From contig JALMGJ010000020.1 of the NCBI GenBank assembly GCA_023362775.1, positions 5,208,001 through 5,272,000 on the forward strand: a stretch of 64,000 bases of DNA, read 5' to 3'. Made by a program: the position numbers and the translations under genes. Of this stretch, positions 9,935-21,083 are shown in pieces. The DNA comes from Charina bottae (taxonomy: Eukaryota > Chordata > Lepidosauria > Squamata > Charinaidae). Each line of letters begins with the position of its first letter. Within the stretch, counting starts at the first letter, position 1. Below the pieces are notes generated by a model, which saw only the letters and a list, made by a program, of their open reading frames with translations, had not been told where the DNA came from and searched no databases.

Positions 9935-12700
9935 AGAAAATTTGGTTGCAATCTTGGGCTGATGGAGTCCAACCAGGTTTGTTGAACAGTTGGCTCCAAA
10001 GTGGAATGGCTAAGCAAGCATAGCTTCTTAACTTTGGGGGGTTTACTCCTCTCCCCAGGTTCATTTTGTTGAGGACTGGATTTAGTAATTGGAAAAGTGA
10101 GGACCCTATCCAACAGTATGTTGACCTGCATCACCAGCAGTGATGCTTCTGGCTCCTTCCAAGTGAAGTTGATGGCTGAGGAGAACAGAGAGCCTGTGAG
10201 GATCCTAGTTCTAAATCTTCTAAAAGTAACTTAAATACAAGCCATATAGGATATGAATAAGTTCTGTTTCCATATAATGTTACTCCCAGGCAAATTGACA
10301 GAATATGACAGATGATAGTGCAATCCTGGACATGTAATGGTTTGAAAAAGTTAAAGACATACTGTAGGTTGTGGGAACAGATCAATATTCCCACCCCAAG
10401 TTCAAGCCTCTGCACTGTACTAAACAGTGGGGATTGAGGGGTGTCACACAAACCCACTGGAACCTTTTAAGGGGTAACCACTTTTTAAGTTTAAGTTTAT
10501 TTAGGAATAGGAATATAAATCCCCTGGAAGACCCACATTTTCAATGAACTTGATATTCCCATGTCTAAACCTTCCAAAAAGAAGGAGAAATAGGCTGCAG
10601 GTACCTATTCTCTCACAGCCAGAGTCAAAATGTCTGTGGAGGAGCAGAACCAGTGACCTGCTGGTAGGGAGCAGTCTCACAGCAGAGTAGCACGTTACCT
10701 ACTCTGAAGTGTCCTCTGAAGGCTTCTCCCCTGGGTGCCTAGAGTGTCCGCATAGGAGGTTTTGTGTCAAGATAGGAGGGGAAAAAACATTTTCATGCTA
10801 GAACACCGTAATCTGACTTCAGGCTGGCAGTGAGATGGGAGTGATGTTGTAAGGACATATCCTGTAGAAATCACTGATTGTCTTCATGCTGTGGCAATCA
10901 GGACATGTGGATGAGCCCAGAAGAAGAGCACCTGATATTGAGCTAAATGTTTTGGCATATTCTAATAAGAGCCAGATGCAGGACATCCCATTCACTTTGA
11001 TTATCCGTAATATAGAGAAAAGGGAGAACAGTAAAATGTAACTCCCAAACTCTCATAAGTGAAAGAGTTGGGTCAGCCAAAATGACCCAGTATTGATTGA
11101 GCCTCCTTGCTCTGGCTGTGTAAATTAATGAGGAGATGATAGGAATTTAAACATTCTACTGTTTGTTGGTTGTTGTGGGTTTTCCGGGCTGTTCTACGGT
11201 TTCTTGAGGCAGAGTAACATAATGGAAGTCAGAGAATGAAGAAAATAATTAAACAGAACTTGGATTTTTTTTTTGTTATTTGATGGGGTTCCTCTTACAT
11301 GTTAACAATTCAATTCCCTAATCAATGGGGAATTGCACTATATAGTGTTGTTCTTGTATGAACATATGTACACACAATCCTAATGAGCTCTTGCATTCCA
11401 AATGTTGTGTATTCATCACCGGGACTACCATTCAGAGATCACCTGGCTTTGTCTCTTTATGTTCACAGCTCTGTTCTGTGAAAACCAGAGGGCAACGTGG
11501 AATTGTTCCTTCTGCCTAGCATTCTTTGATGTTGCCTCAAGCGGCCACCAGGATTGTTTGGCAATATTGTGGAGAGAAGCAACCGGGTGCGGTTCAGTTT
11601 GACTGACATTGGTTCATATGATGCAGAACAGCACCCACATAGAGATTTCAATGACTGCTGTATTATTTTTTGAAATATTTGGCAATCTGTATCACACTTT
11701 TTATTCTGATTTAGTAGAAGCCAAGAAAATGCAACCCTCCTGTTGCCTAAAAGGAAAGACATATGTCAGCTCAACCAAAACAGAATTGCATGTGGGTAAA
11801 ATTTAATACCCTCTCATGAGAATTCTGTTGAACCTGGGGTCTTCACTACTGGAGAGAGATGCAAGATGTTAACAATAAATAATGAGTGCAGTACTAATGA
11901 ATGTTTTGAGAGCAGACTGAGTGTGATGTCTCTGAAGGCATCTTTCAGTGTTCAGGTCTTTGTACTTACTCTTCTAAATGAAGATAAATTCTAATTAAAA
12001 CTAAGCCATTAATTTAATTTTAGCATTGAGCAGCTACCCATTGTCCTGGATTGCTGAAATAGGATGTGAACTTCACACTTGTATTTGTAAACTTATGGGT
12101 AAATTGCTTTGTAAACTTAAGCATATGCTTGAGCTAAGGTCTAGTTAGTATGCACAGACAACATATTTGCCTTTTTATATGGATAGCAATCTTTTGTGTC
12201 CCTTTTCAGCCTTAAACTATTATAGCTAATAGAATGGTCAAGAGTACAAAAAGAATAAAAACAAAATATCCCCCCCCCCAAAAGAAAACCCCTTAAAAAT
12301 TGGAATTTTGTTTAGGTCTAGTTCTCACTAGAAGGAGTAAATCTGTGCCTGGAAATATTAAATTTGACAGTACTCCTTCACTGAAAATACTCCCATACAG
12401 AAAGAAGCACCTTTCCCAAATGCTACTTTTCTAATGAAGTTGTTTTCTTGTTGTAAGGATCAGCATTCACATCAAGCCAACCTGAATTTATATCTCTCTT
12501 CAATACAGTAACCAAAGTATAATTTACCAATTCTGTAAGAGGAAGAATTTGCTTATTTAGGAAAGTGCATAGAGCCTATTTTTTTAATGACAAACCAATT
12601 ACCTTGGTTAAGCTCTGCTGAAAAAAAAAAGAGAAGGATCAGATTCTAGTCTGCTAACCTAGAACCCCTGGCACTTAAGAGAGCTGGGCTGTTAATAAAC
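9935..12700. other. Unassigned sequence with a small Penelope-like scrap
   Basis: Most of this stretch was not recognised. At about 11166-11190 the words 'gttgttgtgggttttccgggctgt' (motif split here: gttgttgtgggttttc + cgggctgt) resemble the conserved end of a widespread Penelope-type repeat. A C9 run lies near 12271. Open frames up to 108 codons (10131-10457, minus) have no recognisable family features. Confidence 0.45.
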
Positions 12701-12708
12701 CAATATTC

Positions 12709-12800
12709 TCCATAGAATTGTAGAATGTTATGAGTTGTAAAGGACTTTGCAAGTCACCTACTCCAACCACCTGTTTAATGCAAGAATCCATTCAAGCATC
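12709..12800 (-). repeat. CR1 LINE 3' relic
   Basis: The plus strand reads 'catagaattgtagaatgtta...aaaggactttgcaagtcacctactccaacc'. This resembles the reverse complement of the CR1 3' region as usually displayed in sauropsids ('catagaatcatagaat...tctagtccaacc'). It is short and diverged, so it is an old insertion. Confidence 0.6.
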
Positions 12801-13165
12801 CTGAGAGGTGGCCACTGAAAACCCCCAGCAAGATACAGTAGAGTCTGCCACTGTTCTACCAACACCCAATTATTAGGGGTAGGGACAACAGATGTCTCTT
12901 GGTGATGGGAGAGATGACACTGCATTGGGCCCTGGGAAATCCCGTAACTGGTGCCAGCAAGAAAAGGGCTAGCTCAAAATAATTGCTATATCTGTAGTAT
13001 GAATCTTGAATGCTCTTGCACCAACTAAATATGGCCTGGCTTTTGAAAAAAACACTTTATTTCTGTATTCTTTGCCAGGACTGTGCCAGGATAGAAGCAG
13101 ATTTGTGACTTACCCTTACTTTGCCACATAGTGTCCTGTTCAGAATAGGAGGCAACCAGGGATTT
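12801..13165. other. Unassigned sequence
   Basis: Nothing was recognised between the CR1 relic and the LTR-like block. Confidence 0.5.
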
Positions 13166-13740
13166 TGAATAGATTTAATTTTATTTACAATTCAACTAAT
13201 TACATCTATAAAGTCTTTTGGAAGGATGAATGCATTGCGGAATTAATCCCAACCCGGCAATGTCGGAGCACTGGACGAGGCAGACAAACAAGATTCGGTT
13301 GGTGATTGCAATACAGCAGCAAGACGAAACACGGCTTGAGATCGAGGCAAGGAGACTAGAACAGGCTTGGCAGGAATTCGCGGCAAGACAAGGCTGAACT
13401 CGGCTGGAGTGCACGGCGTGACAAGGCAGGACTCAGCTGAAGAATGCGGTTGAATGCATCCTGTTCCCTTCGCACCGTTTATCCTCGGAGACCAATCGGG
13501 CGTCTTTTTGTTTGGTGCGCTTTTCGGCTCGCCTTTCCCTTGCACTGATTGGTGGCTTAGACCATGCTCCCTGGTTCTGGCTAATCAGCTGCTCAAGATT
13601 TTCCCGCTCTGCTGAGTCATTCTCGGTTTCGGTTTCCCAAGTTTTCTCAGGATAGGTTTCAATTTCCCTCTCTTGCTTAACATAGGTTTCGATTTCGCCT
13701 TGCTCTGCATCAGAATTAGACTCAACTCTTACACATACTG
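13166..13740 (-). mobile_element. LTR-like GC-rich block, family unresolved
   Basis: On the minus strand a GC-rich segment with abundant CpG ends in an AATAAA signal at about 13186-13179 and an AT-rich flank, which looks like the R-U5 side of an LTR. Upstream on the same strand, within 13740-13433, the frame encodes a Glu/Lys-rich stretch (for example 'EIETYVKQEREIET') that could be the end of a polyprotein. No second LTR, TG...CA boundary or target duplication could be fixed, so a non-LTR 5'UTR or a CpG-rich unique region is not excluded. Confidence 0.4.
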
Positions 13741-13984
13741 TAGCTCTTATATGACCAATAGATAGTAGGAATGGCTGAAGTTTATTTAGAACACAGTGCA
13801 TACATGTTACATGGAAAAAACAAAAAGTAAATAAACCATTTGTATGTTTTTTCATTACCTCAGCACATACCAGAGTCAATTAAATCACAAGGCAAAAATA
13901 ATCTTTATGAGATATCTTCAAGATTCCTTGAGGGAGGGGAGCTTGATTTAAGTAGCTGCTATAAATCCATAAAATCCATAACAG

Positions 13985-14528
13985 GGGTGCGGTAGCTCAG
14001 CGGGTTAAACCGCTGATGCTGTGAGACTGCCGATCAGTAGGTCGGCAGTTCGAACCTCCGCGTGGCGAAGTGAGCTCTCGTCACTTGCCCCAGCTTCTGC
14101 CAACCGAGCAGTTTGAAAGCTAATTGCAAGTAGATAAATGGGTACCACTTCACGTGGGACAATTTGCTGGCGTCCTGTCGGGGGTTGCCTCCGGAGCAAA
14201 GAAGACCTCACGAATGGCGGCGGAAACAGAGAACGGAGAACGGAGATGACGGATCCCGATCAGCAACATCCAGGACATCAGCAGCCTACTCTGAAGCAAG
14301 GTATTCTGGGACATGTAGTCCAATACTTCAAGAGTCAGTTCCCTTACCCCTTTCCTAAGCGCGCGGTAGTAACATTGTTAAATATATATGAATTGTTAAT
14401 ATATGAAATTGTAATGTTGTAAGCCGCCTAGAGTCCTCCGATAGGGAGGGGATAGGCAGGGTATAAATATGAATAATAAATAAATAAATAAATAAATAAA
14501 CAAACAAACAAACAAACAAACAAACAAA
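13985..14528 (+). repeat. Composite SINE: tRNA head plus L2/CR1-type tail
   Basis: The head 'ggtgcggtagctcagcgggt' and 'ggcagttcgaacctcc' give A- and B-box-like sequences. The body passes through 'gaaagctaattgcaagtaga' and 'ggtaccacttcacgtgggac', and ends with 'cgcgcggtagtaacattg'. After 14360 it changes to an L2/CR1-type 3' end, 'gtaagccgcctagagtcctc', with an (AAAT)n(CAAA)n tail. A related copy on the minus strand at 46075-46455 shares the head and body but lacks this tail. Confidence 0.75.
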
Positions 14529-15689
14529 CTTGCAGGGAAGGGAGAGAACTCAAAACTATGCAAAAATCCATATGTGCCATTTCTGAAATTAATTTTAGGA
14601 ACCATTTGAATTAAATAAAAAGAAGACAGAGTAGAATATGGGGCAAAATCTCAGTCCAAACTATAATAAAAGAATGGTGGAGGACTATTTCTCCCTAATG
14701 TAGAGCAATCACTGTAGATGCTGAACAGGGAAAGATTGCACTGCCATTGTAGGCAATTGGAAAATATGACACCTTTGGTTTGGAACATATCCCCCAAATA
14801 GCTGAAATGCCATGAGCTCTTCTCCCCTAAATTTCTGCTTATGCCAGAACCCTAGTGTCCGTGGAGATAATTTCAGCTTGCAAACTTTTCAAACAACTTG
14901 CAAACTTAGTTTATTTTGAGACAAGTAGTTCTGTATGATAATCCAGTGGTTCTTAACTCTGTGAGCAGAATACCACCTTCCGGAATACATGCAGAAACAC
15001 AGTGTGGGCCAATCTAAATGACAGAAGAAAGGATATCCACAGATTCAGAAGATTGTTAGTATCACATACAGTGAATGTGAGGATTTTTTCTTCCTTACAG
15101 ATCTTCTGTCTTTGCCATCTCTAAAGTGACAACCACATCAGAAATAACCACAAGAAACAACATAATTCTTGCCAGGATTTCAAATGACAATAATTTACTC
15201 TCTATTACTACTAGGGCACTCACTTCATCTCCAAAATGAAAAAAATGTTTACTATCACAATGAAGTGTTTAAGCAAAAAGAAGCCTAAGAATGCAAGCTC
15301 AGAAATTTATACATACGACTGGTAATTGGAATATTTATAAAAACAAAGGTCACTCGGAATTCAAAGGTAAAAGAAGATATAACACTTATAGGAATACAGG
15401 AAATACAGGCCATCCTTGTTTTTAGCTGTGTGTTCTCAAAATAAAAATCAATTTTCATAGTGGGGAAGAACGTCAAGCTGGAGAAGGGTAACCTAATGTC
15501 TTGGTAGCCCAGACACACCAAAAACCACTACTCCTTGGAAGAACCCCACTCTCTTTTTTCCACTGGTCTCTCAGGGGAGAGGTACTGAGCTATCTGACAA
15601 GTCTTTAAAATAATACAAAGGCAAGATGGCAGCATCAGAACATTGCTTTAATTTGAACATACCTAAAAAATTATCACAAATGTGTTTTT
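14529..15689. other. Unassigned sequence
   Basis: Not recognised overall. The words 'cagtggttcttaactctgtgagc' at about 14944 (split: cagtggttcttaac + tctgtgagc) look like the left end of a hAT-Charlie element, but no matching right end was found within 1 kb. Confidence 0.4.
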
Positions 15690-16021
15690 TGTTGTTGTTC
15701 AGTCGTTTAGTCATGTCCGACTCTTCATGACCTCATGGACCATAGCATGCCAGGCCTTCCTGTCCTCCACTGTCTCCCGGAGTTTACTCAAATTCATGTT
15801 CATTACATCGGTGATGCTATCTAACCATCTCCTCCTCTGCCGTCCCCTTCTCCTTTTGCCTTCCGTCTTTCCCAGCATCAGGGTCTTTTCCAGTGAGTCC
15901 TCTCTTCGCATTAGGTGGCCAAAGTATTTGAGCTTCAGCTTCAGCATCTGTCCTTCCAATGAGCAGTCAGGGTTGATTTCCTTTAGGACTGACTGGTTTG
16001 ACCTCCTTGCAGTCCAAGGGA
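15690..16021 (-). mobile_element. BovB LINE 3' fragment (5'-truncated)
   Basis: The minus strand encodes the BovB ORF C-terminus, including 'LKLKYFGHLMRREDSLEKT', and ends in the conserved 3' motif seen here as 'cagtcgtttagtcatgtccg' beside (TTG)n. The copy is about 330 bp and breaks off at 16021, inside the C-terminal coding region. It matches the full element at 42885-46066 with scattered substitutions. 5' truncation is normal for target-primed reverse transcription. Confidence 0.92.
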
Positions 16022-16860
16022 GGGAAACTTAAAATTTCAGGTGATGGTCAGCCGAGGCTTACTTCTATTTGGCTGAAGTTATATCTCCTCTAGTTTCAAC
16101 TCTTAAGTAGCAACATGGGATGTATAAAATTGGATATTTTGCTGCTGTTTTAAAATAGATTCGGTGGGCTTTTACACACAGCCTAATTAAAGTGCTATCC
16201 ACCAGCTCTTCAGCTAGTAAAATACTTACACATAATATGCTGTCCCTGCTAGTAATCCCTATCCTGCCATATGACAATGTTGCCCTCATTTATGGACAGG
16301 AATTGGTGGATTCATCCCAGCTTTGTTCCCCTCCCCTAAATGTCACCAACTGGTGGGGAAACATCCCCCATTACATCTCCTTAATGTGAGGTAAGATTTG
16401 AAAGATTGCTAAATTGGTTGATTAACCAACTGTCAAAACTCCTCCAGGTTTTTTCAAGTGGGATAGGTTGAAAGGGAGCCTATCAGCTAATAGTTAGGTT
16501 CCTTTTGGATGCTGGTTTAGTGTGCAAAGAGAGTTGTACCATAAAGCAGCAAGAAAAAGCCTACTCATTCAGTGTGCAGTACCTCTGCCACCATTGCTGA
16601 CCAGCTGCTATTTGGGCCAGTCTAGGAAAAAATCCTAAGAAAATCCTGTCTGGATGGAGACACTTTAGGGATCTTACAAGGTGTTCAGGCCAGGCCAGAA
16701 GCTACCACATTCCCCCTTTGGACAATTCACCTGCTGTGCATGCTCCCATCTTTCCCTTCTAGGAAAGTGATTGCCTGTCACTTTCATTTCTGTGGATGGC
16801 TTTTCCTGGACATATATGCGTGTGATTTGTGTGTGTGCGTGTGTGCGTGTGTGTGCACAC
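16022..16860. other. Unassigned sequence with a (GT)n run
   Basis: No repeat body was recognised. A TG/CG-alternating microsatellite lies at about 16826-16858. Confidence 0.5.
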
Positions 16861-16925
16861 AAACCACTTCCAAAATCTTGCTGAGAAAACTGCAGGGCTA
16901 CAGGGACTTATACAGGCAGTTGCCA
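16861..16925 (+). repeat. BovB-type SINE 3' fragment
   Basis: The sequence 'aaccacttccaaaatcttgc' through 'gagaaaactgcagggc' and 'ggacttatacaggcagttgcc' parallels the 3' half of the SINE at 6867-7117. It is a truncated copy. Confidence 0.6.
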
Positions 16926-17000
16926 GGAGTTTATTTATTTTTTGAATTTATATTACCGCCCATCTCCCCCGGCGGGGGACTCTAGGCGGTTCACAATAAT
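16926..17000 (-). repeat. L2/CR1-type LINE tail fragment
   Basis: 'ttaccgcccatctcccccgg' followed by 'gactctaggcggttcacaat' is the minus-strand version of the shared LINE/SINE tail motif. Confidence 0.6.
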
Positions 17001-18480
17001 TATATTTAATACCGAGTTAATACCGGCTTGAAGGCACAAACACACACACAAACACACAAATATAACCCCTCCCTCCTACACAGAGAGAAAGAGAGAGAGG
17101 AATCAAAATCCAGACAGCCACAACAGCAAAAAAAAAATTCTTCCTTTCTAGCATGTTTCTGTATCTTCCTTTGCCTTTGAAAGAACTTAACATTTCAATG
17201 AGCATTAAAAAAAATTGACGATTCAAAACCTTGCAGACTTTTTTTTAAAAAAATATTTTTCTTTCCCAACTTCCTCCTTCTCCCTGGCTTTTTTTTTTTT
17301 TAAAAAAAATAAGTCTAGGAGTTTTCAGTCAGGCGAAGTAGAAGGTTTCACCCCAGCACCCAGAGCAAAAATAACCTATGAGCTCTCTAAGGGCTTGGGG
17401 CAAAACCCATCTATCTCAGGAAAAATGGAAAACTCCTGAACAACAACTACTACTACTAATTATTATTTTTTTTAAAAGGCTAGGGAGAAGTAGAAAGCTG
17501 AGTAAGAAAAACAATAATTTAAAAGAAACCAACCAACCACATTTCAGCTGGGTGGCAAACCAGCCATCTTCTCTGCATAAAGGGAGATACAGAACTTAGT
17601 AGAGTGCATGATGAGGATTGGCCCAGTTGAGGGGGCGGTCCTTCCTAGGCAGAGGAGCCAATGAATTGCTGCCAACTGCAGGCACGGGAGCCCTCCAGCA
17701 GACATAACAAGGAGCGGCCGTACTTTGGAGGTGCAGCAGAGAAACATCCCCTGGGGTTACTTTGAAGGTCCGTGGGGGATTAATAGAGGGTGATGTCATC
17801 TATTTCTGTGCTCCAGAAATAGTTGCCTGCCTGCTCTGGAGCAGGGGCAACCAGGCAGGGTGACTAAGCCCAGAGAGAGGAAAAGGAAGAGGGGCTAATT
17901 GATTACAGGATAGCTGTTCTGGGAATGGGCCTGCAAATTAAATTGTACAGTGTATTTTGTATTATTGATGGCTTTGATTTCTGTATGTTTTTAAACATTA
18001 TTTCCAAAGTTGCATATACAGCTAGCTGAATATTCATTCGTCCAAGCATGCAAGCTTGCCTTTATACATATGTATGAGAAGGCGGGTATGCGTAGTATGG
18101 TAGAGTGTATATTGCACTGGATTAATGGACAGAAATTCACTTAATAACATTAACAAAGGTTGTATTTCGAAGTTTTATTTTATGTGAAATGTTTGCAGAA
18201 GAAAAATGATTGTACCATGCCTGGAGGGCTGATCCTAGTAACTGTGATTGAGCTGTGATTGAACTGTGATTGGGATGTTTTGCCAAATAAGGAATGAGAT
18301 TATGAGGCAGACTTTGGAGGTTAAGCGCATGGGCCAAGTTTCAAAGGATAGAGTATGTTGGTATGTGTCTTATTGCTCAAAGGAATGTAGTCACGTGACA
18401 AGTCTCAGAGTCGCCAGTTAATTGTTCAGCAGAGTCAAGAGTTCAAACTTCTATTGTTTCCCAGGTTGTAAAGATTAAAC
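17001..18480. other. Unassigned sequence, promoter-like in part
   Basis: No repeat body was recognised. It contains a short (CA)n run at 17038-17058, an A9 and other A/T runs up to 17310, and the promoter-like block listed at 17610-17680. Confidence 0.45.
17610..17680. promoter_or_regulatory. Promoter-like cluster (CCAAT and GC box)
   Basis: Within 60 bp lie an inverted CCAAT (gattgg, about 17618), a GC-box-like 'gggggcgg' (about 17631) and a direct 'agccaat' (about 17656). This sits in an otherwise AT-rich region. Such clusters mark TATA-less promoters, but the motifs are short and could be chance or belong to an unrecognised retroelement 5'UTR. No transcript start or exon is visible. Confidence 0.25.
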
Positions 18481-18513
18481 GGTCAGGTAGGTTAACTATC
18501 AGTAACCTAGATA

Positions 18514-18776
18514 GGTAAAGGTTCCCCCCGCACACTTGTGCAGTCATGTCCAACTCTAGGGGTCGGTGCTCATCTCCGCTTTTTTAGCCGAAGAGCCAGC
18601 ATTGTCCGAAGACGCTTCCGCGGTCATGTGGCCGGCATGACGCACACGGAACGCTGTTACCTTCCCACCGAAGTGGTACCTATTCATCTACTTGCATTTG
18701 CACGCTTCCGAATTGCTAGGTTGGCAAGAGCTGGGGCTAGTGCGGAAGCTCACTCCGTCATGCGGCACTAGGGTTA
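18514..18776 (-). repeat. tRNA-SINE with BovB-type end, head missing
   Basis: On the minus strand the body and the BovB-type 3' end ('agagttggacatgactgc', mutated from gagtcggacacgactg) are present, followed by a CTTTACC tail. The copy stops at 18776, before the tRNA-like head. Confidence 0.85.
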
Positions 18777-18926
18777 TAATAAAAAATTTATACAAATGTA
18801 TAAATTAGCATGTCTAAAGTTCTGCTCCTGGCATTCAAGCTTGCCTCCCCCTTTGCCTGTAAGCTTAACTCAACCCTGTGTGTCGGGGTGAGATTGAAAA
18901 ATGCTTTTTATATTTATATAGAGATT

Positions 18927-20100
18927 TACCGTATTTTCCGGCGTATAAGACGACTGGGCGTATAAGATGACCCCCAACTTTTCCAGTTAAAATATAGAGT
19001 TTGGGATATACTCGCCGTATAAGACCTCTCCTGGCCAAGTGCAGCCGCTCGCCGGAACGCAGCCCCCAGGGAAGAGCAGGAGGACAAGCGCGGGGCGGCG
19101 TACTGCATTGGGTCCCGTCGCTCCACAGAGAAACGCGGGGAGGGGGGAGCGAGCTCTGTTCCCTCGGAGCAGCCTTGGGAAGGGAGGGGGCAAAACGCAG
19201 TGGCTCCATGACGGGCTCCAAAGTCGCCCACAACACTCAACGGGTGCCTCGCTTCACCTCACCTCACCTCGCCTCGCCTTCCCTTCCCCTCCCAGCTGCG
19301 CTTTCAATGGAGCGGGGCCCCAGAATTGGCCGCGTTTCCTACCAGGCTTCCCTTTCCCCAACCGCTGCTCTTGCTGCCGCTGCTTTTAGCGTCGCTGGTG
19401 CCGCTCAGCGAACTACCTTTTTCCCCGGCAGCCTGAAGGCACGTGAAGTCCCGAGGGCTCTTTTGCTCTTCCCGTTTGGATCCTGGGCCATGGGTGTCCA
19501 TGGGGGTGGGGGACAATAAATTCAAGATGGCAGTCAGAACTCTGGGATTGTGGCCGTTCTCTTGCCTTTTTCACACACACACACGTACATTGCTGCTTGT
19601 AGATTCAGTTGTGCTGAGTGAAGGTGTCCAGCTCACATCCAGCCAGTGAACTTCCATCGTTTTTTTGTTACGTAGTTCGCTGAGCGGCACCAGTGACGCT
19701 AAAAGCAGCGGCAGCAAGAGCAGCGGTTGGGGAAAGGGAAGCCTGGTAGGAAACGCGGCCAATTCTGGTACCCCGCTCCATTGAAAGCGCGGCTGGGAGG
19801 GGAAGGGAAGGGAAGGCGAGGCGAGGTGAAGCAAGGCGCCCGTTGAGTGTTGTGGGTGACTTTGGAGCCCGTCATGGAGCCACTGCGTTTTGCCCCCTCC
19901 CTTCCCAAGGCTGCTCCGAGGGAACGGAGCTCGCTTCCCCCTCCCCGTGTTTCTCCGTGGAGCGACGGGACCCAATGCAGTACGCCGCCCCGCGCTCGTC
20001 CTCCTGCTCTTCCCTGGGGGCTGCGTTCCGGCGAGCGGCTGCACTTGGCCAGGAGAGGTCTTATACGGCGAGTACCATATTTTCCGGCGTATAAGACGAC
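18927..20100. repeat. GC-rich foldback: two arms of about 405 bp
   Basis: The left arm (19009-19416) and right arm (19672-20074) are near-perfect inverted copies separated by a 255-bp spacer. Both begin, read inward, 'tactcgccgtataagacctc' and end at 'cagcgaactac'. Outside the arms lie direct, not inverted, copies of a 28-bp motif 'tacc(g/a)tattttccggcgtataagacgac' at 18927-18954 and 20073-20100, given here in abbreviated pieces: tattttccgg + cgtataagacgac. The arms are rich in CpG and C/G runs and give spurious open frames of 104-181 codons in several frames. The structure is consistent with a foldback-type DNA transposon or an arm duplication inside an element ending in the cgtataagacgac motif. 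No transposase and no target duplication were identified. Confidence 0.85.
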
Positions 20101-20186
20101 ACCCAAGAACACACATCCAACAGAGTTTGCAGAATTGTTAGATTAAGAGCAATACTACTAGAAAGGAAAGAGGAATTAAAGCTATG

Positions 20187-20549
20187 TATCAGAGGAATGG
20201 GGCGTGGTGGCTCAGCGGGTAAGACGCCAGGCTTGTCGATCGGAAGATTGCAAGTTCGGAGGTTCGAATCCCTAGCCCTGCGTGCGGAGTGAGCTCCCGC
20301 ACTAGCTCCAGCTCTTGCCAACCTAGCAATTCGAAAGCATGCAAATGCAAGTAGATGAATAGGTACCACTTCGGTGGGAAGGTAACAGCGTTCCGCGCGC
20401 GTCATGCCAGCCACATGACCGTGGAAGTGTCTTCGGACAACGCTGGCTCTTCGGCTAACAAACGGAGATGAGCACCGGCCCCTAGAGTCGGACACGACTG
20501 CACAAATGTGCGGGGGGTACCTTTACCTTTACTTTACTTATCAGAGGAA
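20187..20549 (+). repeat. Complete tRNA-SINE with BovB-type end and 11-bp TSD
   Basis: The SINE occupies 20198-20538. Its head 'ggcgtggtggctcagcgggt' has an A box and 'ggttcgaatcc' a perfect B box. The 3' part ends 'gagtcggacacgactgc' plus a (CTTTAC)n tail. It is flanked by the direct repeat TATCAGAGGAA at 20187-20197 and 20539-20549. The intact promoter boxes and readable TSD make it one of the younger copies here. Confidence 0.93.
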
Positions 20550-20796
20550 GGGGAAAGTAAAAGGCCTTCTCTTCCTAGTTGCTCACAGTCATTTGTAGGA
20601 TTCACTTCCAAAACAACACTCAGAAATGAATAGCAGTGAAACAGTGAATGAAACAGCCTACCACCCTAAGGAAATTAACTAACATGGAGAAGAGACAGTG
20701 AAACTAGAAACAGGAATTGATGTTAGAATGTTAGAAAATGCTTGGCTTGGGATCCCATAAGGAATGTAGCAGAACACTCTTAGCTTAAAAGCAACA

Positions 20797-21083
20797 CTCT
20801 ACAGCAGGGCTTTCCAAAGTTTTCCCGTGGCGACACACCAACCGCCGTTGGTGTGTCGCCGCGGGAAAACCCAGAAGTGCTGCCATTGCGGCAGCGTGCA
20901 AAACCCCGGAAGTGCTGCTGCCGCTTTCGGTTTTTGCGCGCCGCCATGGTGTGTCGCCACGGGAAAACCCGGAAGCGCTGATGGCGTGCCATCAGCACTT
21001 CCGGGTTTTGACGCGACACATCTGGGCCTCGCAGGCGACACACTTTTGTGTCGTGACACAGTTTGGAAATCTCTGCTCTACAG
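20797..21083. mobile_element. hAT MITE (copy 2) with perfect 8-bp TSD
   Basis: The element is 20805-21075 (271 bp) with ends 'cagggctttccaaagt' and 'acagtttggaaatctctg'. The duplication CTCTACAG is exact at 20797-20804 and 21076-21083. Compared with copy 1 the interior is in the opposite order, so it is inserted in inverse orientation. It is GC-rich and non-coding. Confidence 0.92.

Noticed and set aside
13433..13879. 148-codon open frame as a host gene
   Set aside because: No splice-like context or known family. The Glu-rich part lies inside the LTR-like block and the first part is featureless.
14944..14966. Possible left end of a hAT-Charlie element
   Set aside because: No matching inverted end or 8-bp duplication was found downstream, so it is mentioned only within an unassigned interval.
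19001..20116. Open frames of 172 and 181 codons in GC-rich sequence
   Set aside because: They run through the arms of the inverted repeat on both strands and several frames at once, mirror each other, and show no domain. High GC removes stop codons by chance.
20198..20275. tRNA gene
   Set aside because: The A and B boxes belong to the head of a dispersed SINE; the acceptor stem does not close and the sequence recurs with the same downstream body.
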